In this document: in pieces, positions 1-7,536 of the stretch
Position numbering within the stretch: the stretch's first letter is position 1
Layout: every line of letters starts with the position of its first letter
From: JAWLDV01 sp046537975
Lineage (GTDB): Bacteria > Desulfobacterota > Desulfobulbia > Desulfobulbales > SURF-16
Length of the DNA stretch: 27,850 bases
Direction of reading: 5' to 3'
NCBI GenBank assembly: GCA_046537975.1
Contig: JBKHJR010000036.1
Span: forward strand, 1-27,850
The notes under the pieces: generated by a model
Database searches by the model: none
The model's input: the letters and a program-made list of their open reading frames with translations, nothing else
What the model was told of the DNA's origin: nothing
Position numbers and translations under genes: made by a program

Positions 1-173
1 ACCATGTGCTGGCCCGGCAGGCAGGGGAAGAGGCAAACAAGGAAGTTTTCGAAAGACTGATACATCCGGATATTCTGGCCTGGATAAAGGACGGGAATTG
101 GCCGGAAGTGGAAAGGCATATACAGACTGTCCTCGGCGACAGTGTTTCTTTAAGTGATCTGGACCTGAGTTAA
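1..173 (+). CDS. Probable precorrin-2 dehydrogenase/sirohydrochlorin ferrochelatase, 3' end only
   Basis: This is the last 56 codons of a gene entering from the left edge; the frame is open from base 3 and ends at TAA 171-173. The fragment has a helical pattern, with EVFERLIHPDILAWIKDG followed by an acidic tail ending DLDLS. That resembles the C-terminal helical domain of SirC/CysG-N type siroheme synthases, where a phenylalanine-glutamate helix precedes a short basic/acidic end. No NAD-binding or catalytic part lies in the window. The inference also rests on context: the next genes, ccsA and hemA, are often preceded by siroheme synthase in Desulfobacterota. The product would turn precorrin-2 into sirohydrochlorin and siroheme in the cytoplasm. 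The frame is certain; the name is a moderate-confidence guess. Confidence 0.5.
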   Translation, partial: HVLARQAGEEANKEVFERLIHPDILAWIKDGNWPEVERHIQTVLGDSVSLSDLDLS

Positions 174-345
174 GCGGTCGGTTATTAGAATTGGTTACTT
201 GTTTAATTTGTTGATTTTTTCGCCTTAGTTAAAACATGCCCGGCAGCTTAAATGAAAATCAGTCTTAACTTCTGGCCTTAAAGGAGCTAATAAGGTAAGA
301 TGCTAATCGCTAAATTTTGGCTGGATACAGCATACAGGTGATACC

Positions 346-1158
346 ATGTTGTTTTTTCTGACTTTTCTACTTTATCTTGTGACAGTTGCCCTATATACTG
401 TCCATTTTATCAGGCAGAACAAGAAGTTGAGAAAAGCGGCCCGACTGCTGCTGCTTATTGCGGGGATAGTTCATACCGCGGTTCTTGTAGGTCGTTTTTT
501 TGCTGCCGGTCATACTCCATTGACCACCCACCATGATACGGTTTCCTTTTTCGCCTGGTCTATAACCTGGGCCTTCCTGTCCTTTCGCTGGCGCTACAAA
601 GTAAAAAATTTCGGGGCATTCGTAACCTGGGTAATTATGTTTCTCATGATAATTGCCGCCCTGTCTTCCCGGGAAATTAATGCCATGCTGCAGCCGGCCC
701 TGCAGAGCAACTGGCTCCCTGTCCATGCCTCTATCGCCATTCTGGCCAACGGTTTTCTGGCAATGGGCTTCTGTAGCGGCATAATGTATTTATTGCAGGA
801 AAGGGAGCTTAAGGCCAAGCGTTTCGGTTTTTTTTATTCCCGTCTTCCTTCCCTGGAGTCCCTTGACTATCTGAATCAACACTGTTTATCTATAGGATTC
901 CCTCTGCTCACTCTGGGAATTGTGACCGGAGCTCTGTGGGCCAAGCAGGCTTGGGGGGCTTACTGGCACTGGGATCCTAAAGAAACCTGGTCACTTATAA
1001 CCTGGTTTATTTATGCCGGTCTCCTGCATCAGCGTTTTACTGTGGGCTGGCGCGGAAGGAGGACAGCGATAATGGCTGTTATCGGTTTTGGTGCCGTACT
1101 GTTTACCTTGTGGGGAGTTACCTATCTGCTGCCAGGGGCTCATTCCTATGTCCGTTGA
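346..1158 (+). CDS. ccsA: Cytochrome c assembly protein CcsA/HemX-like (WWD-domain membrane protein)
   Basis: This is a 270-residue polytopic membrane protein with about eight hydrophobic segments. It carries the tryptophan-rich WWD signature WGAYWHWDPKETW at residues 203-215, followed by a further membrane helix and conserved His266. His127 lies in a second conserved segment (LPVHASIAILANG). CcsA/CcmC/CcmF-family proteins hold heme through histidines beside the WWD motif and present it for attachment to c-type apocytochromes at the outer face of the cytoplasmic membrane. The HemX branch, often paired with hemA, has the same fold. The ATG at 346 is preceded by AGGTG at 336-340. The 3' end overlaps hemA by 11 nt, so the two genes are probably translationally coupled. 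With the siroheme gene on the left they form a tetrapyrrole/cytochrome c cluster. The 172-nt gap before it (174-345) shows no other gene. Confidence 0.87.
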   Translation: MLFFLTFLLYLVTVALYTVHFIRQNKKLRKAARLLLLIAGIVHTAVLVGRFFAAGHTPLTTHHDTVSFFAWSITWAFLSFRWRYKVKNFGAFVTWVIMFLMIIAALSSREINAMLQPALQSNWLPVHASIAILANGFLAMGFCSGIMYLLQERELKAKRFGFFYSRLPSLESLDYLNQHCLSIGFPLLTLGIVTGALWAKQAWGAYWHWDPKETWSLITWFIYAGLLHQRFTVGWRGRRTAIMAVIGFGAVLFTLWGVTYLLPGAHSYVR

Positions 1159-2434
1159 TAGTATAACTATTCTGGGAGTTAGCCATAATACTGCTCCTGT
1201 GGAGATAAGGGAGCAATTAGCCTTTTCCGATGACCTTGACGCCGCTTATCAGGGATTGAGTGAAAGAGAGAAGTGTGAGGAGTTCTGTTTTCTTTCCACC
1301 TGTAATCGGGTGGAGGTGATCTTCACCAGTCCGGAGCCTGAGAAAACCGTAGACTCCATTAATCGCTTTCTCTTTGGGGCAGCCGGGGTTTCCGAGGAGG
1401 AGGCCAGGCAGTATACTTATGTTTACCAGGGAAAGGAGGCGGTAACTCATCTTTTCCGGGTCGCAGCCAGTCTCGACTCCATGGTAGTGGGAGAACCTCA
1501 GATCCTGGGTCAGCTCAAGGATGCTTATAAGGACTCTTCCGACCGGAACACCACCGGAGTGATCCTGAACCGTTTATTCCATAAGGCCTTTTCCGTGGCC
1601 AAGCTCATCCGGACAGAGACCAGTATCGGCGGCAGCGCTGTCTCCATAAGCTATGCTGCTGTAGAGCTGGGGAAAAAGATTTTCGGTGATTTAACCGGAA
1701 AGAAAGTGCTTCTGGTGGGTGCGGGAGAAATGGCTGAATTGGCGGCGGAACATCTTGCCAACCAGGGAACCAGCGAAGTTGTTGTAGCCAACAGGACCCT
1801 GGAGAGGGCGGTGAAACTGGCCAAAAGATTCAAGGGTGAAGCCGTTTCACTGGAAGAGGTGGAAGTCCAGCTGGAAAAGGTTGATATTATGATCAGTTCA
1901 ACCGGGGCCAGCGGATTCCTGCTTTATAAGAACGATGTTAAGGCCATAATGCGCAAGCGCCGCAACCGCCCTCTTTTTATGATCGATATTGCCGTCCCGC
2001 GGGACCTGGATCCCCAGATCAATGAGCTGGACAATGTTTTCCTTTATGATGTTGATGATCTTAATCATATCGTGGAGATAAATAAATCAGAAAGGCAGCA
2101 GGAGGCTAATAAGGCGGAAAGGATAGTAAAGGAAGAAATGATCAAGTTCCTTCACTGGCTTGAAGATATGGAGCTTGCCCCGACTATTTCCGCTTTGCGC
2201 CGAAAGGTTGGAGATATTATCAACCAGGAACTCAGCAGAACCTTAAACGGCCTGGATTTAAATCTCGGCAGAAAGAAGCAGAAGTCATTGGAAAAAATGG
2301 CTTCTGCCATGATGAACAAAATCCTCCACGATCCTATAACTTATCTAAAAGAAAATGTGTCTAATGAAGAAAGGCGCCGCCGACTTGACCATGTCAGGAC
2401 AATGTTCCGCTTAGATGAAGATGATGAAGCATGA
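1148..2434 (+). CDS. hemA: Glutamyl-tRNA reductase
   Basis: The 428-residue product is the usual length for HemA. It reduces glutamyl-tRNA(Glu) with NADPH to glutamate-1-semialdehyde, the first committed step of C5-pathway tetrapyrrole synthesis in the cytoplasm. Visible motifs are the N-terminal ITILGVSHNTAPVEIRE, the catalytic cysteine Cys52 in STCNR, the conserved GEPQILGQLKDAY block, and a Rossmann NADPH site (VLLVGAGEMAELAAEHL, then ANRT). A long C-terminal helical dimerisation region ends the protein. The frame is open upstream to 1088, but ATG 1148 gives the family-typical N-terminus and has AGGGGC at 1134-1139. It overlaps the end of ccsA. No hemC follows; instead there is a 368-nt gap before rpmH, which is unusual because hemC often comes next. 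Confidence 0.97.
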   Translation: MSVDSITILGVSHNTAPVEIREQLAFSDDLDAAYQGLSEREKCEEFCFLSTCNRVEVIFTSPEPEKTVDSINRFLFGAAGVSEEEARQYTYVYQGKEAVTHLFRVAASLDSMVVGEPQILGQLKDAYKDSSDRNTTGVILNRLFHKAFSVAKLIRTETSIGGSAVSISYAAVELGKKIFGDLTGKKVLLVGAGEMAELAAEHLANQGTSEVVVANRTLERAVKLAKRFKGEAVSLEEVEVQLEKVDIMISSTGASGFLLYKNDVKAIMRKRRNRPLFMIDIAVPRDLDPQINELDNVFLYDVDDLNHIVEINKSERQQEANKAERIVKEEMIKFLHWLEDMELAPTISALRRKVGDIINQELSRTLNGLDLNLGRKKQKSLEKMASAMMNKILHDPITYLKENVSNEERRRRLDHVRTMFRLDEDDEA

Positions 2435-2802
2435 CAGGTCATTAATCATCACTTGACTTTAATATCTTGTCAGAGTAACTTGTCCTATTTATATTGGTAT
2501 CGTGCCCTTGTAGATTTGCCGGTGCCGATCTGACAGTTAGATTGTCTGCATCCATGAAGGAGCCATTTCAGGAAGCCGGGTATGGTATCAGGTGCCAGCA
2601 GGTAGCAGCAAATATAACAATGGCAATATAGTAAGCTGGTAGTAATAATACTTAGCAGCTCTATTCAACCCCTTATATTAGCGGATGGACAACAGGTAGA
2701 GCTCCCAGATCGAGAAAAAGGGACGCTGTTAACGTAATTATTGTAATTATTGATAGTTAAATAGTAATCGGCAGGCAGTCGGTTTAAGGAGGAAATAGTC
2801 TA
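2435..2802. other. 368-nt noncoding gap between hemA and rpmH
   Basis: No convincing gene is visible. The last part is AT-rich and contains two tandem copies of GTAATTATT (2734-2751) shortly before the rpmH ribosome-binding site, so the rpmH promoter probably lies here. A TTGACT at 2453-2458 has only a poor -10 partner. I saw no good DnaA boxes. A 25-codon ATG frame around 2550-2630 lacks a ribosome-binding site. Confidence 0.6.
2734..2751. repeat. Tandem 9-bp direct repeat GTAATTATT x2
   Basis: Two exact adjacent copies lie in an AT-rich stretch 52 nt upstream of the rpmH start. They could be part of a promoter UP-like or protein-binding region; this is inferred only from base composition and position. 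Confidence 0.6.
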
Positions 2803-2940
2803 ATGAGTAAAAGAACATTCCAGCCCAGCAACTTAAAAAGAAAAAGGACCCATGGTTTTAGAGTCAGAATGAAAACAAGGTCAGGTCAGGAAATAATTAA
2901 AAGGCGTCGTGCTAAGGGCAGGAAAAGACTATCGGTTTAA
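2803..2940 (+). CDS. rpmH: 50S ribosomal protein L34
   Basis: This 45-residue, extremely basic protein was read directly from the sequence. It begins MSKRTFQPSNLKRKRTHGF and contains RVRMKTRSGQEIIKRRRAKGR, the near-universal L34 pattern (here with SGQEIIKRRRAKGRKRL at the C-terminus). L34 binds 23S rRNA in the large ribosomal subunit. The start ATG is preceded by a strong AAGGAGGAA at 2786-2794 with 8-nt spacing. It heads the conserved rpmH-rnpA-yidD-yidC-jag run. The stop TAA ends one base before an in-frame GTG that opens the long rnpA reading frame. dnaA, often divergent from rpmH, is not here. Confidence 0.97.
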   Translation: MSKRTFQPSNLKRKRTHGFRVRMKTRSGQEIIKRRRAKGRKRLSV

Positions 2941-3051
2941 GTGGGGATCCCGGCTCATCCGCTTTGCGGAAAAGGCACTGTAAGGGGGCTACAAGCGGTT
3001 GCGGACAATGAGATAAAAACCGGCTTCTTTTTCGTGGTAAGGATTAAATAC

Positions 3052-3417
3052 GTGGAGCATGGTCCAGATACCAGGTTGCCTAAAAGATGCCTGTTGAGGA
3101 AGACTTCCGAATACCAGAAAGTATACCGTCAGGGAAAACGCCTCCGGGGAAACAGATTCAGTCTGATATTATTGCCCAATAATCTGGGCTATAGCAGGTT
3201 CGGCATCAGTATTCATGGTGAAAAGAAGGCTGTGCGCCGTAACAGGCTCAAAAGAATCATCCGGGAGACTTTTCGTTTGAAAAGACACCTCATTGTTCCT
3301 TCCTTGGATATAGTTGTTGCTGTGCGGAAAAATTGTCCGTTCTACTGGCAGCGGGATATAGAGAAGGCTATGTTGGACCTTTTGCATAAACAGGGATTTT
3401 TGGAGACAAAGGAATAA
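3052..3417 (+). CDS. rnpA: Ribonuclease P protein component
   Basis: This is the protein subunit of RNase P, which helps the RNA subunit cut the 5' leader from pre-tRNAs. The family core is visible: LPKRCLLRKTSEYQKVYRQG near the N-terminus, then RFGISI and the RNR signature region KKAVRRNRLKRIIRETFR, and a C-terminal helix. I chose GTG 3052, giving 121 residues, because TAAGGA at 3038-3043 sits 8 nt before it and the length is typical. A TTG at 3076 is the other short option. The frame is open back to GTG 2941, directly after the rpmH stop, which would give 158 residues with an N-terminus unlike the family. It lies 111 nt after rpmH and is probably co-transcribed with it. Confidence 0.93.
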   Translation: MEHGPDTRLPKRCLLRKTSEYQKVYRQGKRLRGNRFSLILLPNNLGYSRFGISIHGEKKAVRRNRLKRIIRETFRLKRHLIVPSLDIVVAVRKNCPFYWQRDIEKAMLDLLHKQGFLETKE

Positions 3418-3511
3418 ATTCTATTTTAAGCTTTCTCCCCGGTTATTACTTTTATATTGCCAAGAAGGTCTCCCCGTCTGTTATGATAATAAATACGGAG
3501 AACGGAAGTGC

Positions 3512-3766
3512 ATGAATGATTCAGACACCTCCCCTGCCATAACCCGTCGGCAGTACGGACAAAATCTTTGTCTTATCCTGTTGCGTGGTTACCAGCTCTT
3601 TATATCACCACTCTTACCAAAGTCCTGCCGTTTTATCCCTACCTGTTCACAGTACGCCATTGAGGCGGTTCGCCGGTATGGAGCAATAACCGGGTCGTTT
3701 ATGGCTGTCCGTCGGGTATTACGTTGTCATCCCTGGAATAAGGGAGGGTATGATCCGGTAAAATAA
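3512..3766 (+). CDS. yidD: Membrane protein insertion efficiency factor YidD
   Basis: The 84-residue protein shows the complete YidD pattern: RGYQLFISPLLPKSCRFIPTCSQYA followed by EAVRRYGAITGSFMAVRRVLRCHPWNKGGYDPV (quoted in parts, residues about 25-83). The invariant cysteines of CRFIPTCS and the HPWNKGGYDPV tail are present. YidD is a small amphipathic protein at the inner face of the cytoplasmic membrane that assists YidC-dependent insertion. The ATG at 3512 is preceded by GGAG/CGGAAG-type purine-rich sequence. It lies 94 nt after rnpA and 111 nt before yidC, the standard order, which supports shared expression and function. Confidence 0.95.
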   Translation: MNDSDTSPAITRRQYGQNLCLILLRGYQLFISPLLPKSCRFIPTCSQYAIEAVRRYGAITGSFMAVRRVLRCHPWNKGGYDPVK

Positions 3767-3877
3767 GTTCATATTCCGGCAGCTGTTTCCAAAGTGTTGC
3801 TCGTTTAGCACCTGATTGAACCAGAAATAGAAAACCAATAATTCAAATAAGTTTAGGAAGTTATAAGGAAAGTCGTT

Positions 3878-5557
3878 ATGGACACAAGAAGAGCTGTTTT
3901 GGCTGTTGCCCTGTCGTTTTTAATATTGGTGGGATTCCAGTATCTTTTTATGCCACCACCTGAGCAGGATCAACAAGACAGCCAGTCGGATAACCGTCAA
4001 GCTGAAAAGGCGGCAGTTGAAGCTACTGAAAATTCTGCCCGGACATATGACAGCTCTCAGGAACCGGCCTTGGCAGACAGGGCTGAACCGCAATCAGAGC
4101 CGGTTGATGAAGAGGTAGATTTAAGCAAAGCCCGTGACATTGTAATAGAGACCGACCTGTATACTGCGGTCATAAACGAGGCCGGGGGAGGTTTTAAAAG
4201 TTTCAGGCTGAAAAAGTACAGAGAGGAATTGGAAAAGGGTTCCGACAATAAAGAACTCGTCAAAACTTCCGCCCCTCGGGAACTGCCTCTCTTTTTCTCG
4301 TGGGGGGCTTCTTCCCAGCTGGGAATCCCCCTATATAGAGCCGATCGGGAAAGGGTAGAGGTCCACAGCGGCTCAGAACAGCTGAATTTTACCGCCACTC
4401 TCCCCTCTGGAGTGACAATCCGCCGGACCCTGACCTTCAGAGCTGATGATTACCTGATAGATTATGATGTTGAAGTCATCAATGAAACAGGAAGCCAGGT
4501 AAACGGTGAACCTTTTCTGGCCATGACCAATAGACCATTTTCCGGAGACGGAGGAGACAGAAAAGGTTTTCTGTTTAAAGGCCCGGCTCTTTTCCGGGAC
4601 TCCAGCCTGGAGGAAATCGATGTGGGTGACGTCCAGGAGGGAGGAGAAGTCCGCAGTGGTTCTATATCCTGGACCGCCTATGAAGACACCTACTTTATGA
4701 CAGGAATTATCCCTGAAAAGACCGGCCAGCTGACTGTAAGTTATGTGCCGGCGGGGCAGGACAAGATCAGGACCGAGGTAACCGGGGATCAGGTTGTTAT
4801 CCCTCCGGACAGGCAGCAAAACTATCACTACAAGGCTTATTTCGGCCCCAAAGAATCAAAGAACCTGAAAGCCGCGGGATATGATCTGCCCGAGATTATC
4901 AATTTCGGCTGGTTTGATGTTCTGGCTAAGCCCATGCTTTACCTGCTGCAGTTTCTCTACAGTTTTTTACATAATTACGGCTGGGCTATTATTATGACCA
5001 CGTTTATTGTTAAGGCAATATTCTGGCCTATTTCCCATAAGGGTATGAAGTCCATGAAAACCATGCAGAAACTTCAACCCAAGATGGCTAAGCTGAGAGA
5101 GAAGTATAAAGATGACAAGGAGACCTTGAATAAGGAGATGATGCAGCTATACCGGACCTATAAGGTTAATCCGGTGGGCGGGTGTCTGCCGCTGGTGGCT
5201 CAGATCCCGGTTTTTGTAGCCCTGTATAAGGTCTTACTGCAGACTATTGAGCTTCGTCATGCTCCTTTTATGCTGTGGATCAACGATCTGTCCGCCCCGG
5301 AACGTCTGCATATAGGTTTTGATATTCCTTTTCTGGGCGGGATCCCGGTGCTGACCCTTCTTATGGGACTTACCATGTACTGGCAGCAGAAGATGACCCC
5401 AACCACCGGAGACCCCACTCAGGCCAAAATTATGAAATTTCTACCTGTTATTTTCATATTTGTCTTTATCAATTTTTCCGCCGGCCTGGTGTTGTACATG
5501 CTGGTTACTAATCTGCTGGCGATTGCCCAGCAATACTATATTAATCGTACAACTTGA
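3878..5557 (+). CDS. yidC: Membrane protein insertase YidC
   Basis: This is a 559-residue Gram-negative-type YidC/Oxa1 insertase. Residues about 7-26 form the N-terminal membrane anchor. A Glu/Gln-rich linker follows, then a large periplasmic beta-sandwich domain (about 90-340). The C-terminal Oxa1 core starts near residue 355, with LHNYGWAIIMTTFIVKAIFWP, the coiled C1 loop (KTMQKLQPKMAKLREKYKDD), NPVGGCLPLVAQIPVFVALY and two final helices. It inserts membrane proteins alone or with SecYEG. The positively charged groove residue, usually arginine in FIVR-type helices, is lysine here (FIVKAIFWP). AAGGAA at 3865-3870 sits 7 nt before the ATG. It follows yidD and precedes jag. Confidence 0.98.
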   Translation: MDTRRAVLAVALSFLILVGFQYLFMPPPEQDQQDSQSDNRQAEKAAVEATENSARTYDSSQEPALADRAEPQSEPVDEEVDLSKARDIVIETDLYTAVINEAGGGFKSFRLKKYREELEKGSDNKELVKTSAPRELPLFFSWGASSQLGIPLYRADRERVEVHSGSEQLNFTATLPSGVTIRRTLTFRADDYLIDYDVEVINETGSQVNGEPFLAMTNRPFSGDGGDRKGFLFKGPALFRDSSLEEIDVGDVQEGGEVRSGSISWTAYEDTYFMTGIIPEKTGQLTVSYVPAGQDKIRTEVTGDQVVIPPDRQQNYHYKAYFGPKESKNLKAAGYDLPEIINFGWFDVLAKPMLYLLQFLYSFLHNYGWAIIMTTFIVKAIFWPISHKGMKSMKTMQKLQPKMAKLREKYKDDKETLNKEMMQLYRTYKVNPVGGCLPLVAQIPVFVALYKVLLQTIELRHAPFMLWINDLSAPERLHIGFDIPFLGGIPVLTLLMGLTMYWQQKMTPTTGDPTQAKIMKFLPVIFIFVFINFSAGLVLYMLVTNLLAIAQQYYINRTT

Positions 5558-5636
5558 TCCCAGATTTTCTATTGAGGATGTTGATAATTAAAGTGGTTCG
5601 ATACAATTCAGGTTGCGGAAAGGATTCAGGGAGGCT

Positions 5637-5717
5637 ATGAATCATAGGTACGAGTTTGAGGTTATAGTTTTAGGATATCGTCTTCTGACTTTTCGGACCC
5701 TTGTTCAGACCCTCTGA
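5637..5717 (+). CDS. Doubtful 26-residue ORF between yidC and jag
   Basis: An ATG at 5637 opens 26 codons (MNHRYEFEVIVLGYRLLTF and a short tail) ending at TGA 5715-5717. An AGGGAGG lies at 5628-5634, only about 2 nt from the ATG, which is too close for an ideal site. I recognise no family. It may be chance in the 226-nt yidC-jag gap. Confidence 0.12.
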   Translation: MNHRYEFEVIVLGYRLLTFRTLVQTL

Positions 5718-5783
5718 ATTCGGTACTGGTAACCTCCAACTCCCCAGTTAATAAAATTAACACAAATGGTGTACTAAGCTAAG

Positions 5784-6680
5784 ATGACCGGAAAATTAAA
5801 ATTTAAAGGAAAAGATGTTGAAGAGGCCATAGCCAACGCGTCGGAAAAGATGAAAGTCCCCAGGGAGCAACTGGACATTACTATAGAATCCCCTGGTTCT
5901 GATGGCATATTCGGACTCTGCCGGAAAAGTGCGGTGATCTCTGCCTCAATGAAGAAGAAAATGGCTGCCGAGCCGGAAGAGACTCCTGATCAGGCATGGG
6001 CAGGGGATGAAAACAGTGAAGCTGAGTCCGGCCCGGCAGAAGCCGAAGAAGGGGAGGCTGCACCGGATAGAGGAGATCTGGTTGATGATGACCGGGAAGG
6101 GGCTGTGGCTTATACCGACAAAGAAAGCAAAAAAGTGGAGATCGAAGAAGGCCCTCTTCCCCGGGAGATCCAGGAGCATCTAAAAAGTGATTTGCATAAG
6201 CTTCTTGAATTCATGGCCATGCCCTCAGAGGTAGAGTGCAGGGAGGAAGATAACAAGACTGTGCTTTATATCTCAGGGGACAGCGAGTCCGATCTCGTTG
6301 CCGATAAGGGGCAGTTGCTTGACAGTTTAGAATACCTGTTGGGCAGAATGGCCGGAAGGAGGTATCCTCAGAAACTGTCATTCAGCCTGGATGCCGGCAA
6401 TTTCCGGGCCTCCAGAAAGACAGAACTGGAAAAACTGGCCCTGAAATTAAGCGCCGAAGTCAAGGAGACAGGTAAAACACGGACTATTTCACCCCTTAAT
6501 CCTTCAGAGAGAAGGATTGTTCATATGCTTCTACAGCAGGATAACGTTATCCGTAGCAGAAGTGTAGGCAATGGTCTTTTTAAGAAAATTCTTATTTATC
6601 TGCCCGGCAAAGCGCGTAAGCAGCGGAAACAGAAGGACGAGGCCAAAGGGCAAAAGACAGGAGACAGTGAAAATCTGTAG
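5784..6680 (+). CDS. jag: Jag/KhpB family RNA-binding protein (Jag_N, KH, R3H)
   Basis: The 298-residue protein has three parts. Residues 1-58 form the Jag_N domain (LKFKGKDVEEAIANASEKM, with the FGLCRKSAVISA beta-strand end). Residues about 60-120 are a very acidic low-complexity linker. The KH domain (about 130-210) is followed by an R3H domain (about 218-280) with PLNPSERRIVHMLLQQD and SRSVGNGLFKKILIYLP. Jag/KhpB binds RNA and, in organisms where it has been studied, is linked to cell-shape and membrane-protein homeostasis; its position after yidC is conserved. Compared with the usual R3H pattern, the KH GxxG region is hard to place by eye. mnmE normally follows but is absent; the convergent pgsA follows instead. 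Confidence 0.93.
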   Translation: MTGKLKFKGKDVEEAIANASEKMKVPREQLDITIESPGSDGIFGLCRKSAVISASMKKKMAAEPEETPDQAWAGDENSEAESGPAEAEEGEAAPDRGDLVDDDREGAVAYTDKESKKVEIEEGPLPREIQEHLKSDLHKLLEFMAMPSEVECREEDNKTVLYISGDSESDLVADKGQLLDSLEYLLGRMAGRRYPQKLSFSLDAGNFRASRKTELEKLALKLSAEVKETGKTRTISPLNPSERRIVHMLLQQDNVIRSRSVGNGLFKKILIYLPGKARKQRKQKDEAKGQKTGDSENL

Positions 6681-6681
6681 A

Positions 6682-6701
6682 ACTCCACCCTCTTGTGGAG
6701 T
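6682..6701. terminator. Perfect 7-bp hairpin at the jag/pgsA convergence
   Basis: ACTCCAC (6682-6688) pairs exactly with GTGGAGT (6695-6701) around a 6-nt loop, beginning two bases after the jag stop codon. No T-run follows on either strand, so it is not a textbook intrinsic terminator. Its place between two convergent genes suggests transcript-end stabilisation or termination. Confidence 0.4.
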
Positions 6702-6744
6702 AGGTCGTAGTACGGAGGACAAAGGATGTTTTTGTTGTTTGGGC

Positions 6745-7299
6745 TTATCTCAGGTAAACTTTGCGGAATCGATGGAAATACTGGATGCCGGACCACACCG
6801 TCAGAAACAGGGCCAGATAAAGGACCACGGACCCAATAAGGTGCAGGTGGGGGAAAGGAGATAATTCGGGCGGATAAATCAGGATTGAAAGGGCGGTCAG
6901 CTGAGCCACGCTCTTATACTTACCCAGTTGGCTGGCGGAAATTACTGTTCCCGAGGCTGCGGCTACACTGCGCAGCCCGGTGATAATCATTTCCCGGGAC
7001 AGAATAAAGAAGCAGAGCCAGGCCGGAACCCGGGCCATGGGAATAAGCATTACCAGGGCCACGGTCACCAGCACCTTGTCAGCCAATGGGTCCAGCAGCT
7101 TGCCGAGGACGGTTTCGGCCTGGAATTTTCTGGCCAGGTAGCCGTCTGCCAGATCAGTCAGGGCGGCGGAAAGAAAAAGAATAAAGGCAACCATTCCGAT
7201 CCGCGGTGTTGTTTCCGGCCTCAGGCAGAGCAATAAAGGTAATATTACGGCGAAGCGGTATCCGGTGAGCAGGTTTGGAATATTACTTGCCTTTGGCAT
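6745..7299 (-). CDS. pgsA: CDP-diacylglycerol--glycerol-3-phosphate 3-phosphatidyltransferase
   Basis: This 184-residue polytopic membrane enzyme makes phosphatidylglycerophosphate, the precursor of phosphatidylglycerol and cardiolipin. The full CDP-alcohol phosphotransferase signature D-x2-DG-x2-AR-x8-G-x3-D-x3-D is present at residues 49-74 (DLADGYLARKF, then GKLLDPLAD). The N-terminal NIPNLLTGYR is typical of PgsA. I chose ATG 7299 because AAAGGG lies 6 nt upstream and the N-terminus then matches the family; the frame extends to 7341, but that adds 14 residues with no family character. It is the last gene of the long minus-strand run and lies opposite jag. The 237-nt gap to the transaldolase gene and a TATAAT at 7421-7426 suggest its own promoter. 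Confidence 0.95.
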   Translation of the reverse strand: MPKASNIPNLLTGYRFAVILPLLLCLRPETTPRIGMVAFILFLSAALTDLADGYLARKFQAETVLGKLLDPLADKVLVTVALVMLIPMARVPAWLCFFILSREMIITGLRSVAAASGTVISASQLGKYKSVAQLTALSILIYPPELSPFPHLHLIGSVVLYLALFLTVWSGIQYFHRFRKVYLR

Positions 7300-7420
7300 T
7301 ATCATCCCTTTATTTTTATGTATATGATCGGTCTGTGTCATATAGGCACTGCTGTTCCCGCCGACTGCTTGTCCATGTCCGGGGCGCTGCCGAATGGGTT
7401 ATTCAGGCGCCTGCCGTCCT

Positions 7421-7426
7421 ATTATA
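7421..7426 (-). promoter_or_regulatory. Candidate pgsA -10 box (TATAAT)
   Basis: A perfect TATAAT reads on the minus strand about 120 nt upstream of the pgsA start. No good -35 hexamer lies 16-18 nt upstream; a palindrome (7446-7462) covers that region instead, so an activator or repressor could act here. Confidence 0.4.
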
Positions 7427-7445
7427 CATAATGTGCCTTTCAGGG

Positions 7446-7462
7446 ACGGTCATTCTGACCGT
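7446..7462. repeat. Perfect inverted repeat ACGGTCA-ttc-TGACCGT
   Basis: Seven-base arms are separated by three bases, in the gap between the transaldolase stop and pgsA and just upstream of a TATAAT. It could be an operator, or a hairpin at the end of the transaldolase transcript (no T-run follows). Confidence 0.6.
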
Positions 7463-7536
7463 GAGAAATTTTAGCGGTTTTCCGTGTCCCCTGTGAACTG
7501 TTGCGGTTTGCCCGTCTGAGTAACTAACTCCTGCTT

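Noticed and set aside
2453..2481. TTGACT/TAACTT promoter after hemA
   Set aside because: The -10 matches at only three positions and it lies over 300 nt from rpmH. Too weak to call.
2435..2802. Possible replication origin next to rpmH
   Set aside because: rpmH often lies near oriC, but I saw no cluster of DnaA boxes and no dnaA or dnaN gene.
4373..4828. 151-codon minus-strand frame inside yidC
   Set aside because: It is antisense to the periplasmic domain of a complete yidC, with no supporting signals.
6571..6864. 97-codon plus-strand frame across the jag end and pgsA end
   Set aside because: It overlaps the R3H domain of jag in another frame and runs antisense into pgsA; it has no family features.
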